Shown piece after piece: positions 8,901 to 15,766 of a DNA stretch of 24,296 bases. The position numbers were made by a program, and so were the translations under genes. Each line of letters begins with the position of its first letter. The stretch's first letter is position 1. The stretch covers positions 1 through 24,296 of the forward strand of contig JASBTC010000239.1 in NCBI GenBank assembly GCA_030148625.1, read 5' to 3'. Under the pieces are notes generated by a model. That model was not told the origin of the DNA and made no database searches. It was given only the letters and a program-made list of their open reading frames with translations. Origin of the DNA: Sphingobium sp. GTDB taxonomy: Bacteria > Pseudomonadota > Alphaproteobacteria > Sphingomonadales > Sphingomonadaceae.

Positions 8901-9062
8901 TTCGCGGTGTCGTTCAACCTTGCCACCTATCGCGGTCAGCAGGGTTTCTCCGGTGCGGCGGTCGCGCGGGTGACCGATACGGTCTGGGTCAGCGGCGGTA
9001 TTGCCGGCTCGACCGTGAAGGGTTCGACCGGGGGTCGCGTCGGCGTCACCTTCGGCTGGTGA
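5934..9062 (+). CDS. Trimeric autotransporter adhesin (YadA/Hep_Hag family)
   Basis: A 1042-residue type Vc autotransporter. A Sec signal peptide (MRKTISLLTATAPLALVAGL, cut after TPAQA) leads into YadA-head repeats of the form AxAIGxxAxAxGxxA that fill most of residues 50-645 and 765-870. Three neck/stalk motifs with NVAAGT...DAVNK.QLDAV begin at residues 162, 348 and 651. A coiled-coil stretch of five 14-residue repeats (AQGTANTALANAAA type) occupies residues 691-760. The C-terminus, about residues 970-1042, is a YadA anchor that starts with a short coiled coil (LENRASLLEGRVTML) and ends in four beta strands and a terminal Trp, so three chains would form one outer-membrane barrel. ATG 5934 is chosen for AAGGGA 8 bases upstream and the signal peptide. 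Role: surface attachment, autoaggregation or biofilm (family knowledge); the ligand is unknown. Confidence 0.93.
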   Translation: MRKTISLLTATAPLALVAGLAVATPAQAGQDNVICTDSEGDPSGVVAAGAERSVACGGAQANGSVAVAIGSSAQASVRAVAVGYQATATNDAATAIGRASEASGYDSTAIGTFSLATDFRGVALGAGSVADRGSAVSVGQSSPRDSGIPGQPVPPFQRQIINVAAGTEAFDAVNKAQLDAVAAAAINPYIAISSTGGGAIAAMDDGIAIGEDAKALSRQATALGTGASATGQGATALGVGAITNGTSALAVGRGAEANFSGTTAVGGNARAFADNGTALGHATTVNGAFATAIGNGSTADGVDSVALGRSSSTTAAAINAVAIGANSMADRANSVSVGRIGSERAITNVAAGTLATDAVNKAQLDAVAAGATNPYVAINSTGAAAVAAGTDAVAIGESASAAFEGNVAIGENSAAAEAQAVAIGWQTKATQHSSTAVGAFAKSTGVNATSLGVSAEAGGFAAVALGRNADARGAYGISAGYDATTADFSIAMGLNASAGYTAGVLSGSRAVAIGLQANANATDTVALGSSATADKFGATAIGSNSEATGNYALAGGYEAQAVGNQSSAYGYGAKGLGGLTVAVGTFATASNQYAVAIGASAKANAGGGAIAIGNLSEATAFGAVAIGDHSIADQANTVSVGKAGAERRIVNVAAGTAATDAVNKGQLDAVDAKADAALAAATNGGAAAAAAQGTADTALANAAAAQGTANTALANAAAAQGTANTALANAATAQSTADTARTEAATAQSTANAAAANGAYFRANSTGPGPQATGTDAIAVGPSAVASGDQSVAMGAGARATNGQAVSIGAGNSASGNGAVAIGDPNVATGTGAVALGANNTATGTGAVALGNASSATGDGAIALGNGATAGQAGSVAIGTGATATRPSQVVLGSANSTHTMSGIASSASRTAQSGALSLVTTDALGNLATSTLNIGTLAGLDGRTTALENRASLLEGRVTMLDRQARQANGGIAAAMALGGTLLPPDASFAVSFNLATYRGQQGFSGAAVARVTDTVWVSGGIAGSTVKGSTGGRVGVTFGW
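8004..8213 (+). repeat. Five in-frame 42-bp repeats coding a 14-residue coiled-coil unit
   Basis: Within the adhesin gene the unit A-Q-G-T-A-(D/N)-T-A-L-A-N-A-A-A occurs three times nearly unchanged and twice in drifted form (AQSTADTARTEAAT, AQSTANAAAANGAY). Fourteen residues equal two heptads, fitting an alanine-rich stalk. The DNA copies have diverged at third positions, so the array is not a fresh expansion, but copy number could vary between strains. Confidence 0.85.
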
Positions 9063-9069
9063 CGTGGCG

Positions 9070-9107
9070 ATATACGGGCGCGGCACCGAACGGCCGCGCC
9101 CGTATAT
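9070..9107. terminator. Bidirectional stem-loop between convergent adhesin and S9 peptidase genes
   Basis: A perfect 15-bp inverted repeat, ATATACGGGCGCGGC at 9070-9084 and its complement at 9093-9107, with an 8-base loop. It starts 8 bases after the adhesin TGA and ends 7 bases before the complement of the peptidase TAA. The A/T-rich outer ends (ATATA/TATAT) give a short U-containing tail in both directions. It sits exactly between two converging genes, so a shared transcription terminator is the natural reading. Confidence 0.8.
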
Positions 9108-9113
9108 GACGGA

Positions 9114-11192
9114 TTATTTCGTGCCGAGCTTCTCGTTCAGGAAACGGTCCTGCTCGTGCCACAACCGCACCCAGCTTTCGTGCCGGACGAAACCGTGCGC
9201 TTCGCCGGGCAGGATCACGGTGCGGACATCGACATTGCGCGCTTTCAGCTTCTGCGCGAGGTCGACGGTTTCGCGCACATCGACATTCATGTCCTGATCG
9301 CCGCTGAACAGCAGCACCGGCGAACGCCAGCCATCGATCGCGCCGAGCGGCGATGCCTTGAGCGCGGTCGGGCGATTGGCCTCGCTCACCCCGAAGAAGC
9401 GGCTGGGATTGAGGTGCCCTTCCAGTTCCGATGGCCATGACCAGTCGAACACGCCGTGGATCGCCACGCCCGCGCTGAACAGATCGGAATTGCGCGCCAG
9501 CGCCTGGCCCGTCAGCAACCCGCCATAGGAGCCGCCCCAGATGCCGATCCGCTTGCGATCCACGTCGTCACGTTGCGCAAGCCAGCGGCCGACGCCCAGC
9601 ACGTCGCTATATTCGGACGCGGCGCGCCAGCCGCGCCCCTCGGCCTCGCGATAGGCGCGGCCATAGCCGATGCCCGAGCGGTAATTGACCGCGACGACGA
9701 CATAGCCCTGTTCGGCCAGGCGCCGGTTCATCGCGAAATCATTGGCGTAATAGTCGCTATAGTGGAACGCCGGATACATCTGGCGCGACGGTCCGCCATG
9801 GACATAGACGAGCGCGGGATGCGGCCCCTTGCCCGCGGGCATGAAGAGCTGCGCCGGCACGGTGCCGCCGTCGGCGGCCTTGATGCGGACCGCCTTGGGC
9901 GCAGGCGCAGTGAAGCTGCGGCTATAGCCATAATCTGCCGGCTTCTCGGCCATCACGGTGTTGCCCGATTTCAGATCGAGCACGCGGACGAGCGGTGCAT
10001 TCTCCGCATCGCCACCGGTCAGCGCCAGATAGCCGCTGGTGCCCGCCGCAACCGCATTGGCCATGACGATATCGTCGCGCTTCACCTGGCGCTCGGCGCC
10101 GGTGCGGACGTTGATGATCGAAAGCTGGCGGGTGTCGATGTCGCGGCAATTATGGACGACGAACAGCGAATCGGCGCCCGCGGGCTCGCTTTCCGCCGCC
10201 TCGCAGCCGGTCGGCGTCAGGCCGCGGATCTCGCCACCCGTGCGGGCCACGGCATAGAGCCGGCCCCAGCCGTCATGTTCCGAATAGAAGACGATATTGT
10301 CGTCGCCCACCCAGCGTAGCGCATTGTCGCCATCCTCGAGCCCCGCCGTCACCGCCCGGTCCTTGCTCTGCCACAAGGTGCGGATCGCGCCGGTCGCGAT
10401 CTCGACGGTCTCGACCGCGAAGGGTTCGCTTTCGGTCAGGTCGTAGGTCACGTCATGCTGGCGGCCGCCGAAACGGAGATAGGCGACGGTCTTGCCGTCG
10501 GGCGACAGCACCGGTGAGCCGATCCGATCGGCACCGGTCACCAGCCACTCCACCTTGTCGGCGCCCAGCGTATATCGGCCGAGGAACGAATAGCCGCCGC
10601 GCTCGGAAACGAAGATCAGGCCCTTGCCGTCCCTGGTCCAGACCGGCTGCCCGAATGCGGCCCCGCCCGCGATCATCAGCTTGGACTGGCCGGGCGCGGC
10701 GAGATCGGCCGACCAGAGATCGCGGCCCTGGCGATAGATGAGCGTGCGGCCATCGGGTGAGAAGATCGGCCCCTGGCCGGCCGCGACCTGGACCGGCTTT
10801 GCCCCAGCACGCGCCTCCATCACCCAGAGCGTCGGCTTGGGCGGATCGATCAGGCTGGCGGGATTATAGGCGCGTCCGCCGCCGAAGCCGGCCGCGGTCT
10901 GGAAAACGACATAGCGGCCATCGGGCGACATGCGGACATCGGTGATCGGCTGACCATCGGCGTCGGTGCGCGAGAATAGTTTGATACGTTCGAATTTCGG
11001 CGCGCTGGCGGCCATGATGACGCTGTCGCTGCCCTGGCGGATCAGCCAGGCAAAGGCGGGCGCATCGGCCGCGCTGACCGTCGTCGCGAGCGGGAAGCGG
11101 AGGAATGCGGTATCGTCCTGCGCCGAGGCGACCGAGGGAAAGGCCAGCAATGCGGCGCCCGCCGCCAGAGCCATGCGGAAAGACTTGGGCAT
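9114..11192 (-). CDS. Exported S9 family (prolyl oligopeptidase-type) serine peptidase
   Basis: A 692-residue alpha/beta-hydrolase peptidase. The N-terminus MPKSFRMALAAGAALLAFPS ending in ASAQ is a signal peptide. The first ~430 residues contain WD40/TolB-like propeller blades (for example MSPDGRYVVFQT, FSPDGRTLIYRQG, LSPDGKTVAYLRF). The C-terminal catalytic domain has the nucleophile elbow GGSYGG (Ser about 555), the acid in GDQDMNV (Asp about 634) and the His in GEAHGF (His about 666). Such enzymes trim peptides, typically dipeptides or acyl-peptides, in the periplasm of proteobacteria. ATG 11192 is supported by AGGGG about 8 bases upstream; an in-frame start at 11255 would extend the protein ahead of the signal peptide and is less likely. 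It converges with the adhesin gene and diverges from the DUF1275 gene. Confidence 0.92.
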   Translation of the reverse strand: MPKSFRMALAAGAALLAFPSVASAQDDTAFLRFPLATTVSAADAPAFAWLIRQGSDSVIMAASAPKFERIKLFSRTDADGQPITDVRMSPDGRYVVFQTAAGFGGGRAYNPASLIDPPKPTLWVMEARAGAKPVQVAAGQGPIFSPDGRTLIYRQGRDLWSADLAAPGQSKLMIAGGAAFGQPVWTRDGKGLIFVSERGGYSFLGRYTLGADKVEWLVTGADRIGSPVLSPDGKTVAYLRFGGRQHDVTYDLTESEPFAVETVEIATGAIRTLWQSKDRAVTAGLEDGDNALRWVGDDNIVFYSEHDGWGRLYAVARTGGEIRGLTPTGCEAAESEPAGADSLFVVHNCRDIDTRQLSIINVRTGAERQVKRDDIVMANAVAAGTSGYLALTGGDAENAPLVRVLDLKSGNTVMAEKPADYGYSRSFTAPAPKAVRIKAADGGTVPAQLFMPAGKGPHPALVYVHGGPSRQMYPAFHYSDYYANDFAMNRRLAEQGYVVVAVNYRSGIGYGRAYREAEGRGWRAASEYSDVLGVGRWLAQRDDVDRKRIGIWGGSYGGLLTGQALARNSDLFSAGVAIHGVFDWSWPSELEGHLNPSRFFGVSEANRPTALKASPLGAIDGWRSPVLLFSGDQDMNVDVRETVDLAQKLKARNVDVRTVILPGEAHGFVRHESWVRLWHEQDRFLNEKLGTK

Positions 11193-11346
11193 CAGTTTCC
11201 CCTCAATTTTGATTCGCTCCTGATCAGGATCATTTGTTCGGATCAGGCCAAGCACTCTCTGCCATTCGGCGCGTGCAGTGACAAGCGGATCGCCGGCATT
11301 TCATCATCGCCGTTCCGCGCCGTGCGATGGCGCGCTATGAAACGGC
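11193..11346. promoter_or_regulatory. Divergent intergenic region with GATCAGG repeats
   Basis: These 154 bases separate the S9 peptidase and DUF1275 start codons. They contain the perfect 10-base palindrome CCTGATCAGG at 11219-11228 and a second GATCAGG at 11241-11247, with starts 19 bases apart, close to two helical turns. Such spacing could be an operator, but I recognise no specific regulator site and no clear promoter hexamers. Confidence 0.3.
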
Positions 11347-11994
11347 ATGATCCGTCATGACCGACACGCGCAGCGGCTGGCCATATATCTGGCGATGCTC
11401 GCGGGTTTCGTCGATGCGGTCGGCTTTCTCAAGCTGGGTGGGCTGTTCGTTTCATTCATGAGCGGCAATTCGACGCGGCTGGCGGTCGGCCTTGCCGAAG
11501 GGTCGGCACTCGCATGGCGCGCCGCCCTGCTGATCGCGGCCTTTGTCGGCGGAGTCGTCGCCGGATCGCTGCTGTCGGCCGCCGTGCGCAGCCGCGCGCC
11601 TTCGATATTGGCGATGGTGGCTTCGCTGCTGTTCGCCGCCGCTTTGCTCGATCTGCTGGGCATGGACAATGCGGCGATCGGCGCAATGGCGATGGCAATG
11701 GGATGCGCGAACACCGTTTTTCAGCGCGACGGCGAAGTGAGCATCGGCGTGACCTATATGACCGGCACATTGGTCAAGCTGGGCCAGCGCATTGCCGATG
11801 CATTGCGCGGCGGCGACCATATGGCGTGGCTTCCCTATCTGCTGCTCTGGCTGGGGTTGATCGCGGGTGCGGTCGGCGGATCGATCGGCTATATCAGTAT
11901 CGGCATGGCGAGCCTGTGGATCGCGGCGACGGGCGCCGCATTGCTCGCGATCCTGGCGCGGCGGCCTGATCGCGAAATGCAGGACGCGCAATAG
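11347..11994 (+). CDS. YoaK/DUF1275 family membrane protein
   Basis: A 215-residue integral membrane protein of the DUF1275 (YoaK) family. The family start motif is visible as MLAGFVDAVGFLKLGGLFVSFMSGN near residues 17-41, written here in two parts: the FVDAVGFL segment and the FVSFMSGNS segment that are the most conserved. About six hydrophobic helices follow, with the motif GVTYMTGTLVKLG about two thirds along and a C-terminus rich in Arg and Asp (ARRPDREMQDAQ). Family function is not established; a transporter role has been suggested. No strong ribosome site precedes ATG 11347, and ATG 11395 is possible but would remove conserved residues only slightly upstream of the first helix. Confidence 0.88.
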   Translation: MIRHDRHAQRLAIYLAMLAGFVDAVGFLKLGGLFVSFMSGNSTRLAVGLAEGSALAWRAALLIAAFVGGVVAGSLLSAAVRSRAPSILAMVASLLFAAALLDLLGMDNAAIGAMAMAMGCANTVFQRDGEVSIGVTYMTGTLVKLGQRIADALRGGDHMAWLPYLLLWLGLIAGAVGGSIGYISIGMASLWIAATGAALLAILARRPDREMQDAQ

Positions 11995-12007
11995 TCCCGC
12001 ACAGGGC

Positions 12008-12037
12008 TTGGCAAGACGCCGCTCGGCCCCACATAAG
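12008..12037 (+). promoter_or_regulatory. Possible promoter of the cnoX-lonN-trm112 operon
   Basis: TTGGCA at 12008-12013 and CATAAG at 12032-12037 are separated by 18 bases, and AGGGAG for the first gene follows at 12052-12057. Both hexamers match the housekeeping consensus at 4 to 5 of 6 positions. The 72-base gap after the DUF1275 stop is the only place in this cluster with room for a promoter. Confidence 0.4.
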
Positions 12038-12066
12038 GCCGCGACATCAGCAGGGAGTGACGATCA

Positions 12067-12978
12067 GTGGCGAGTCTCGGAATGGGTGCGGACGAACGCG
12101 AGGCTTTCGAGGCCTTCAAGCGCGACGTGATCGAACCCTCGATGACGAATCTGGTGATCGTCGATTTCTGGGCCGAATGGTGCGGCCCCTGCAAACAGCT
12201 CGGCCCGGTGATCGAGAAAGTCGCCGCCGACTATGCCGACAAGGGCGTCAAGCTGGTCAAGATCGACGTCGATGCCAACAAGGCGGTCGCCGCGCAGTTC
12301 CGCATCCAGTCGATCCCGACCGTCTATGCGGTGTTCCAGGGCCAGATCGTCGCGGACATGACGCCCGCACGGACCGAAGGCCAGATCAAGCAGATGCTCG
12401 ACCAGATCCTGCGCCAGCTGCCGGTGCAGAGCGCCGAAGCCGATCTGAAGCAGGAAATCGCACCTTTGCTCGCCATGGGCGAGGAAGTGCTGGCCGCGGG
12501 CGATGCCGAACGCGCATTGTCGATCTTCGCCCAGATCGTCGAGATCGCGCCCGAGGAACCGGCGGCGCTGTCCGGCCAGCTCCGCGCCGCCGTCGCGGCG
12601 GGACTGAACGAAGAGGCCGAGGCGATGCTCGCGGCCCTGCCCGAGACGCTGCGCAAGGATCCCGCGATCCAGCGCGCCGAGACCGCGCTCGCGCTCGCCA
12701 AGGAGACGCAGCCGGTCGATGACCTTGCCGGTCTGCGCGCCCGTGCGGCGGCCGATCCGGACGATCACGACGCGCGTTTCGAATTGGCCGGCGGCCTGAT
12801 GGCGACGGGCGATCGCGAGGGCGCGGCCGACGCTCTGCTCGAAAGCATCGCGCGCGACCGCGACTGGAACGAAGGCGCCGCGCGCCAAAGGCTGCTCAAA
12901 CTGATGGAGGTTGTCGGGCTCGAGGATCCCTGGGTCTCGCAACTGCGCCGACGGCTCTCTGCGATCCTGTTCACCTGA
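12067..12978 (+). CDS. cnoX: CnoX-like thioredoxin-TPR chaperedoxin
   Basis: A 303-residue protein with a thioredoxin domain at about 20-125 and a helical TPR region at about 130-300, the layout of CnoX/YbbN (284 residues in Escherichia coli). The active site WCGPC is at 38-42. Escherichia coli CnoX lacks the full CxxC, whereas this one has both cysteines and so could also reduce disulfides, as described for Caulobacter CnoX. The family holds unfolding proteins and passes them to GroEL or DnaK, and protects cysteines during oxidative stress. I chose GTG 12067 because AGGGAG at 12052-12057 is 9 bases away; ATG 12082 is an alternative. The TGA overlaps the next ATG as TGATG, so translation is coupled to the Lon-domain gene. 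Confidence 0.88.
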   Translation: MASLGMGADEREAFEAFKRDVIEPSMTNLVIVDFWAEWCGPCKQLGPVIEKVAADYADKGVKLVKIDVDANKAVAAQFRIQSIPTVYAVFQGQIVADMTPARTEGQIKQMLDQILRQLPVQSAEADLKQEIAPLLAMGEEVLAAGDAERALSIFAQIVEIAPEEPAALSGQLRAAVAAGLNEEAEAMLAALPETLRKDPAIQRAETALALAKETQPVDDLAGLRARAAADPDDHDARFELAGGLMATGDREGAADALLESIARDRDWNEGAARQRLLKLMEVVGLEDPWVSQLRRRLSAILFT

Positions 12979-13634
12979 TGGCGAGCGGCAGATCCCGTCT
13001 GTCGGTCTTTCCGCTGGCCGGTGCGCTGCTCTTTCCGCGCATGCAGTTGCCGCTGCACATCTTCGAGCCGCGCTATCGCGCGCTCGTCAGCGACGCGATG
13101 GCACGCGATCGGCGGATCGGCATGATCCAGCCCAGGCCGGTGCTGATCGAGGCGGGGCCGGGATCGGCGGATACGCCGCCGCTGTTCGACATTGGCTGTG
13201 TCGGCCGGATCGCGCATGTCGAGGCGCTGGAAGATGGCCGCTACAATATCGTGCTCGAAGGGCTGGCGCGGTTTCGCACCTTGCGCGAACTCGATGTGAC
13301 CACGCCGTTTCGCCAGTTCGAAGTCAGTTTCGACGGCTTTGCCGAGGATGACGCCGATACGGCGCTCGATATCGCCCGCCGCGCCGCGCTCGAGATCGAA
13401 TCGCGGCGCTTTGCCGATGCGCAGGGCTATGCGGTAGACTGGGAAGCGGTGGCGCGGCTCGACGACGAATCGCTGGTCAACGGCATCGCCCAGATCGCAC
13501 CGTTCGACGTCGCCGCCAAACAGGCTTTGCTCGAAGCGTCCGGCATCGCCGAGCGCGCCGATCTGATCGTCCAGCTGATGCAGTTCTTCGCGCGCCACGG
13601 CAGCGACGACGGCGACGGCGCCACACTGCAATGA
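12978..13634 (+). CDS. Lon N-terminal substrate-binding domain protein
   Basis: A 218-residue stand-alone LON_substr_bdg domain protein. The opening [20 protein letters not shown], then IFEPRYRAL, and the central [28 protein letters not shown] are diagnostic of the Lon protease N-domain. No AAA+ or protease domain follows, so it cannot degrade proteins by itself. Its role is unknown; substrate binding or adaptor function is a reasonable guess. Start ATG 12978 overlaps the preceding stop by one base, and its stop overlaps the following start as ATGA. The link with a CnoX-like chaperone suggests a protein quality-control job (inference). Confidence 0.9.
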   Translation: MASGRSRLSVFPLAGALLFPRMQLPLHIFEPRYRALVSDAMARDRRIGMIQPRPVLIEAGPGSADTPPLFDIGCVGRIAHVEALEDGRYNIVLEGLARFRTLRELDVTTPFRQFEVSFDGFAEDDADTALDIARRAALEIESRRFADAQGYAVDWEAVARLDDESLVNGIAQIAPFDVAAKQALLEASGIAERADLIVQLMQFFARHGSDDGDGATLQ

Positions 13635-13813
13635 GCATCGATCCCGAACTGCTCGCGATCCTGGTCTGCCCGCTTACCCGTCAGCCATTGCGCTACGACG
13701 AGGCGCGGCAGGAGCTTGTGTCGGAAGCGGGAGGGCTGGCCTATCCAATCCGAGACGGGGTGCCTGTACTGCTGATCGAAGAGGCGCGTGGATTGGACCA
13801 ATCCCAGGACTGA
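13631..13813 (+). CDS. Trm112-like small protein
   Basis: A 60-residue Trm112/YcaR-type protein. The segments [17 protein letters not shown] and [20 protein letters not shown] match the family. In eukaryotes and archaea Trm112 activates RNA and protein methyltransferases; bacterial copies are small and less well understood. Only one Cys (in VCPLT) is present, so it does not carry a complete four-cysteine zinc site. The start overlaps the upstream stop (ATGA), which implies translational coupling in the cnoX-lonN-trm112 operon. Its stop codon lies inside the left arm of the inverted-repeat element that follows. Confidence 0.9.
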   Translation: MSIDPELLAILVCPLTRQPLRYDEARQELVSEAGGLAYPIRDGVPVLLIEEARGLDQSQD

Positions 13814-13948
13814 TCGTTATTCGGGTCAGGCCGGAGCGAAAATGGTGATGACCGAGAACCGGAGCGCAGCGTACGTCAGTACGTGAGCACCGGAAGCGCA
13901 GGGCAGCGCCATTTGCAGCAAGGCATCACCCGAATAACGATCGGTCCT
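13806..13948. repeat. 143-base inverted-repeat element with central hairpin
   Basis: The ends are 21-nt arms (13806-13826 and 13928-13948) that are complementary except for one T opposite G; the core is GATCGTTATTCGGGT and its complement. Inside, CCGGAGC at 13859-13865 can pair with GCACCGG at 13887-13893, and CGTAC / GTACG at 13870-13874 / 13879-13883 closes a GTCA loop, so the whole segment can fold into a long stem with a central hairpin. It fills the space between the convergent Trm112 and sdaA genes and includes bases of both stop codons. From memory similar segments recur in sphingomonad genomes, which suggests a dispersed repeat; I cannot verify this here. It could also terminate transcription from both sides. 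No protein is encoded. Confidence 0.7.
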
Positions 13949-15330
13949 CAGCACTCCACCACATTGACCGCTAGCCCGCCGAGCGAGGTCTCCTTGTAGC
14001 GTTCCGACATATCGAGCCCGGTCTTGCGCATCGTCTCGATCACCTGATCCAGACTGACCCGGTGCGTGCCGTCACCGAGCATCGCCAGCCGTGTCGCTTC
14101 CACCGCCTTGATCGAGCCGACCGCATTGCGTTCGATGCACGGCACCTGGACGAGCCCGCCCACCGGATCGCAAGTGAGGCCGAGATTATGCTCCATGCCG
14201 ATCTCCGCGGCATTCTCGATCTGCGCGGGCGTCGCGCCCAGTGCGGCAGCGAGACCGGCCGCGGCCATCGAACAGGCCACACCCACTTCGCCCTGGCAAC
14301 CGACTTCGGCGCCCGAGATCGACGCATTCTCGCGGAACAACGATCCGATCGCCGCGGCGGTCAGCAGGAAATCCTCGACGCCCTCTTTCGTCGCCTTGGG
14401 CGTGAAACGCTCATAATAACGCAGCACCGCGGGCACGATCCCCGCCGCGCCGTTGGTCGGCGCCGTCACGACCTTGCCGCCCGCCGCATTCTCCTCGTTC
14501 ACCGCCAGCGCCCACAGGTTGATCCAGTCGATCACCGCCAGCGGATCGGCAAGCGCACGTTCCTGACGTTCGATCAGCGTGCGATAGATACCGGGCGCGC
14601 GGCGCTTGACGCGCAAGCCGCCGGGCAGCTCCGCCATGTCCGATCGCACGCCGCGGTCGATGCAGGCGGACATGGCGTCGGCGATCGCGCCGAGCTTCGC
14701 GGAGACCTCGGCCGGCGCCAGCGTCGCTTCCTCGTTGGAACGCATCAGGTCGGCGATCGACATGCCTGTCTCCGCCACCAGCTCGAGCAGTTCGGCGCCC
14801 GAATGGAAGACATGCGGCACATCCCAGCCGCCTTCGGGTGCGGCGTTGCGGCCGATCTGGTCCTCGTCGAGCACCGCACCACCGCCGACCGAATAATAGG
14901 TGCGGCGCGCGAGTTCATCCCCCGTGCCGTCGAACGCCGCAAAGGTCATCGCATTGGAATGGAAATCGAGCCGTTCGCGCTGAAGGAAACGCAGGTCGAC
15001 GGCTTCGTCGAACGCGATCTCGTGCACGCCGCCCAGCTTCAACCGGCCCTCCGCCCGGATGGCCGCGATCGCGGCGTCGGCAGCGTCGGGATCGATCGCG
15101 GCCGGGACATGGCCGGCCAGCCCGAGCAGAACCGCGCGATCGGTGGCATGGCCCTTGCCCGTCAGCGCCAGCGATCCGTACAGCGCGGCATCGACACGCA
15201 CGACGCGATCGATGATGCCACCGTCCGACAGCCGCCGCGCGAAATCAGCCGCAGCCGTCATCGGCCCCATAGTGTGCGAACTCGACGGTCCTACGCCGAT
15301 CTTGAACAGGTCGAATACGCTCGCAACCAT
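13948..15330 (-). CDS. sdaA: L-serine ammonia-lyase (serine deaminase), iron-sulfur type
   Basis: A 460-residue single-chain L-serine dehydratase that converts L-serine to pyruvate and ammonia. The beta domain begins at the start ([20 protein letters not shown]), and the alpha domain follows with [20 protein letters not shown] and [19 protein letters not shown], which carry the cysteines for the oxygen-sensitive [4Fe-4S] cluster. The length equals that of Escherichia coli SdaA (about 455). ATG 15330 has GAGGGG roughly 7 bases upstream. That site overlaps the stop of the ynfA-like gene, whose end lies only 9 bases away, so the two are likely co-transcribed. The gene converges on Trm112. Confidence 0.95.
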   Translation of the reverse strand: MVASVFDLFKIGVGPSSSHTMGPMTAAADFARRLSDGGIIDRVVRVDAALYGSLALTGKGHATDRAVLLGLAGHVPAAIDPDAADAAIAAIRAEGRLKLGGVHEIAFDEAVDLRFLQRERLDFHSNAMTFAAFDGTGDELARRTYYSVGGGAVLDEDQIGRNAAPEGGWDVPHVFHSGAELLELVAETGMSIADLMRSNEEATLAPAEVSAKLGAIADAMSACIDRGVRSDMAELPGGLRVKRRAPGIYRTLIERQERALADPLAVIDWINLWALAVNEENAAGGKVVTAPTNGAAGIVPAVLRYYERFTPKATKEGVEDFLLTAAAIGSLFRENASISGAEVGCQGEVGVACSMAAAGLAAALGATPAQIENAAEIGMEHNLGLTCDPVGGLVQVPCIERNAVGSIKAVEATRLAMLGDGTHRVSLDQVIETMRKTGLDMSERYKETSLGGLAVNVVEC

Positions 15331-15339
15331 TTCAGCCCC

Positions 15340-15663
15340 TCAATTCCCACGCGGCCCGAACAGGATCATCGCGGCACCCGTCAGGCAGACCGCACCGCCC
15401 ATCAAATCCCACCGATCCGGTCGTACACCCTCAACCGCCCAGAGCCAGCCGAGCGACGCGACGATGTAGACGCCGCCATAGGCCGCGAAGGCACGGCCCG
15501 CAAAGGCGCTTTCGACCATCGTCAAAGCCCAGGCGAACAATGCGAGCGACACCATGCCCGGCACGATCCACAGCACCGGCTTGTCCAGCCGCAGCCATGC
15601 CCAGAAGGCGAAGCATCCGAAGATCTCCGCCAGCGCGGCGCCGAGATAGAGGAGCGGCGTCAG
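15340..15663 (-). CDS. ynfA: YnfA/UPF0060 family small membrane protein with non-canonical start
   Basis: A four-helix inner-membrane protein of the UPF0060 family, distantly like small multidrug resistance proteins. Reading back from the TGA at 15340-15342, homology continues upstream of GTG 15576 through [17 protein letters not shown], the expected first helix, to a CTG at 15661-15663 followed by TPLLYLG. Starting there gives 107 residues, the usual family length of about 108. No ATG, GTG or TTG occurs in this frame between the stop at 15730-15732 and GTG 15576, so initiation at CTG, or at ATT 15714 or ATC 15702, or a frameshift near the start must be considered. An out-of-frame ATG at 15698 meets a stop after 12 codons but would join the frame with one inserted base. 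GGGGGCGG precedes the CTG. GTG 15576 would delete the first helix. Confidence 0.75.
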   Translation of the reverse strand: MTPLLYLGAALAEIFGCFAFWAWLRLDKPVLWIVPGMVSLALFAWALTMVESAFAGRAFAAYGGVYIVASLGWLWAVEGVRPDRWDLMGGAVCLTGAAMILFGPRGN

Positions 15664-15766
15664 TGGCCGCCCCCGGCCCCTGGAATTCGGTCGCGCATCG
15701 ATATCCTCGGCAATTTTATTGCTTTTGCTTTACGCAGGGCCATCGGGTGAGGCAATCGCTGCGCCG

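Noticed and set aside
14062..15750. A 562-codon plus-strand frame opposite sdaA and ynfA
   Set aside because: It is rich in Arg, His and Gln, has no recognisable domain, and is fully antisense to well-conserved genes.
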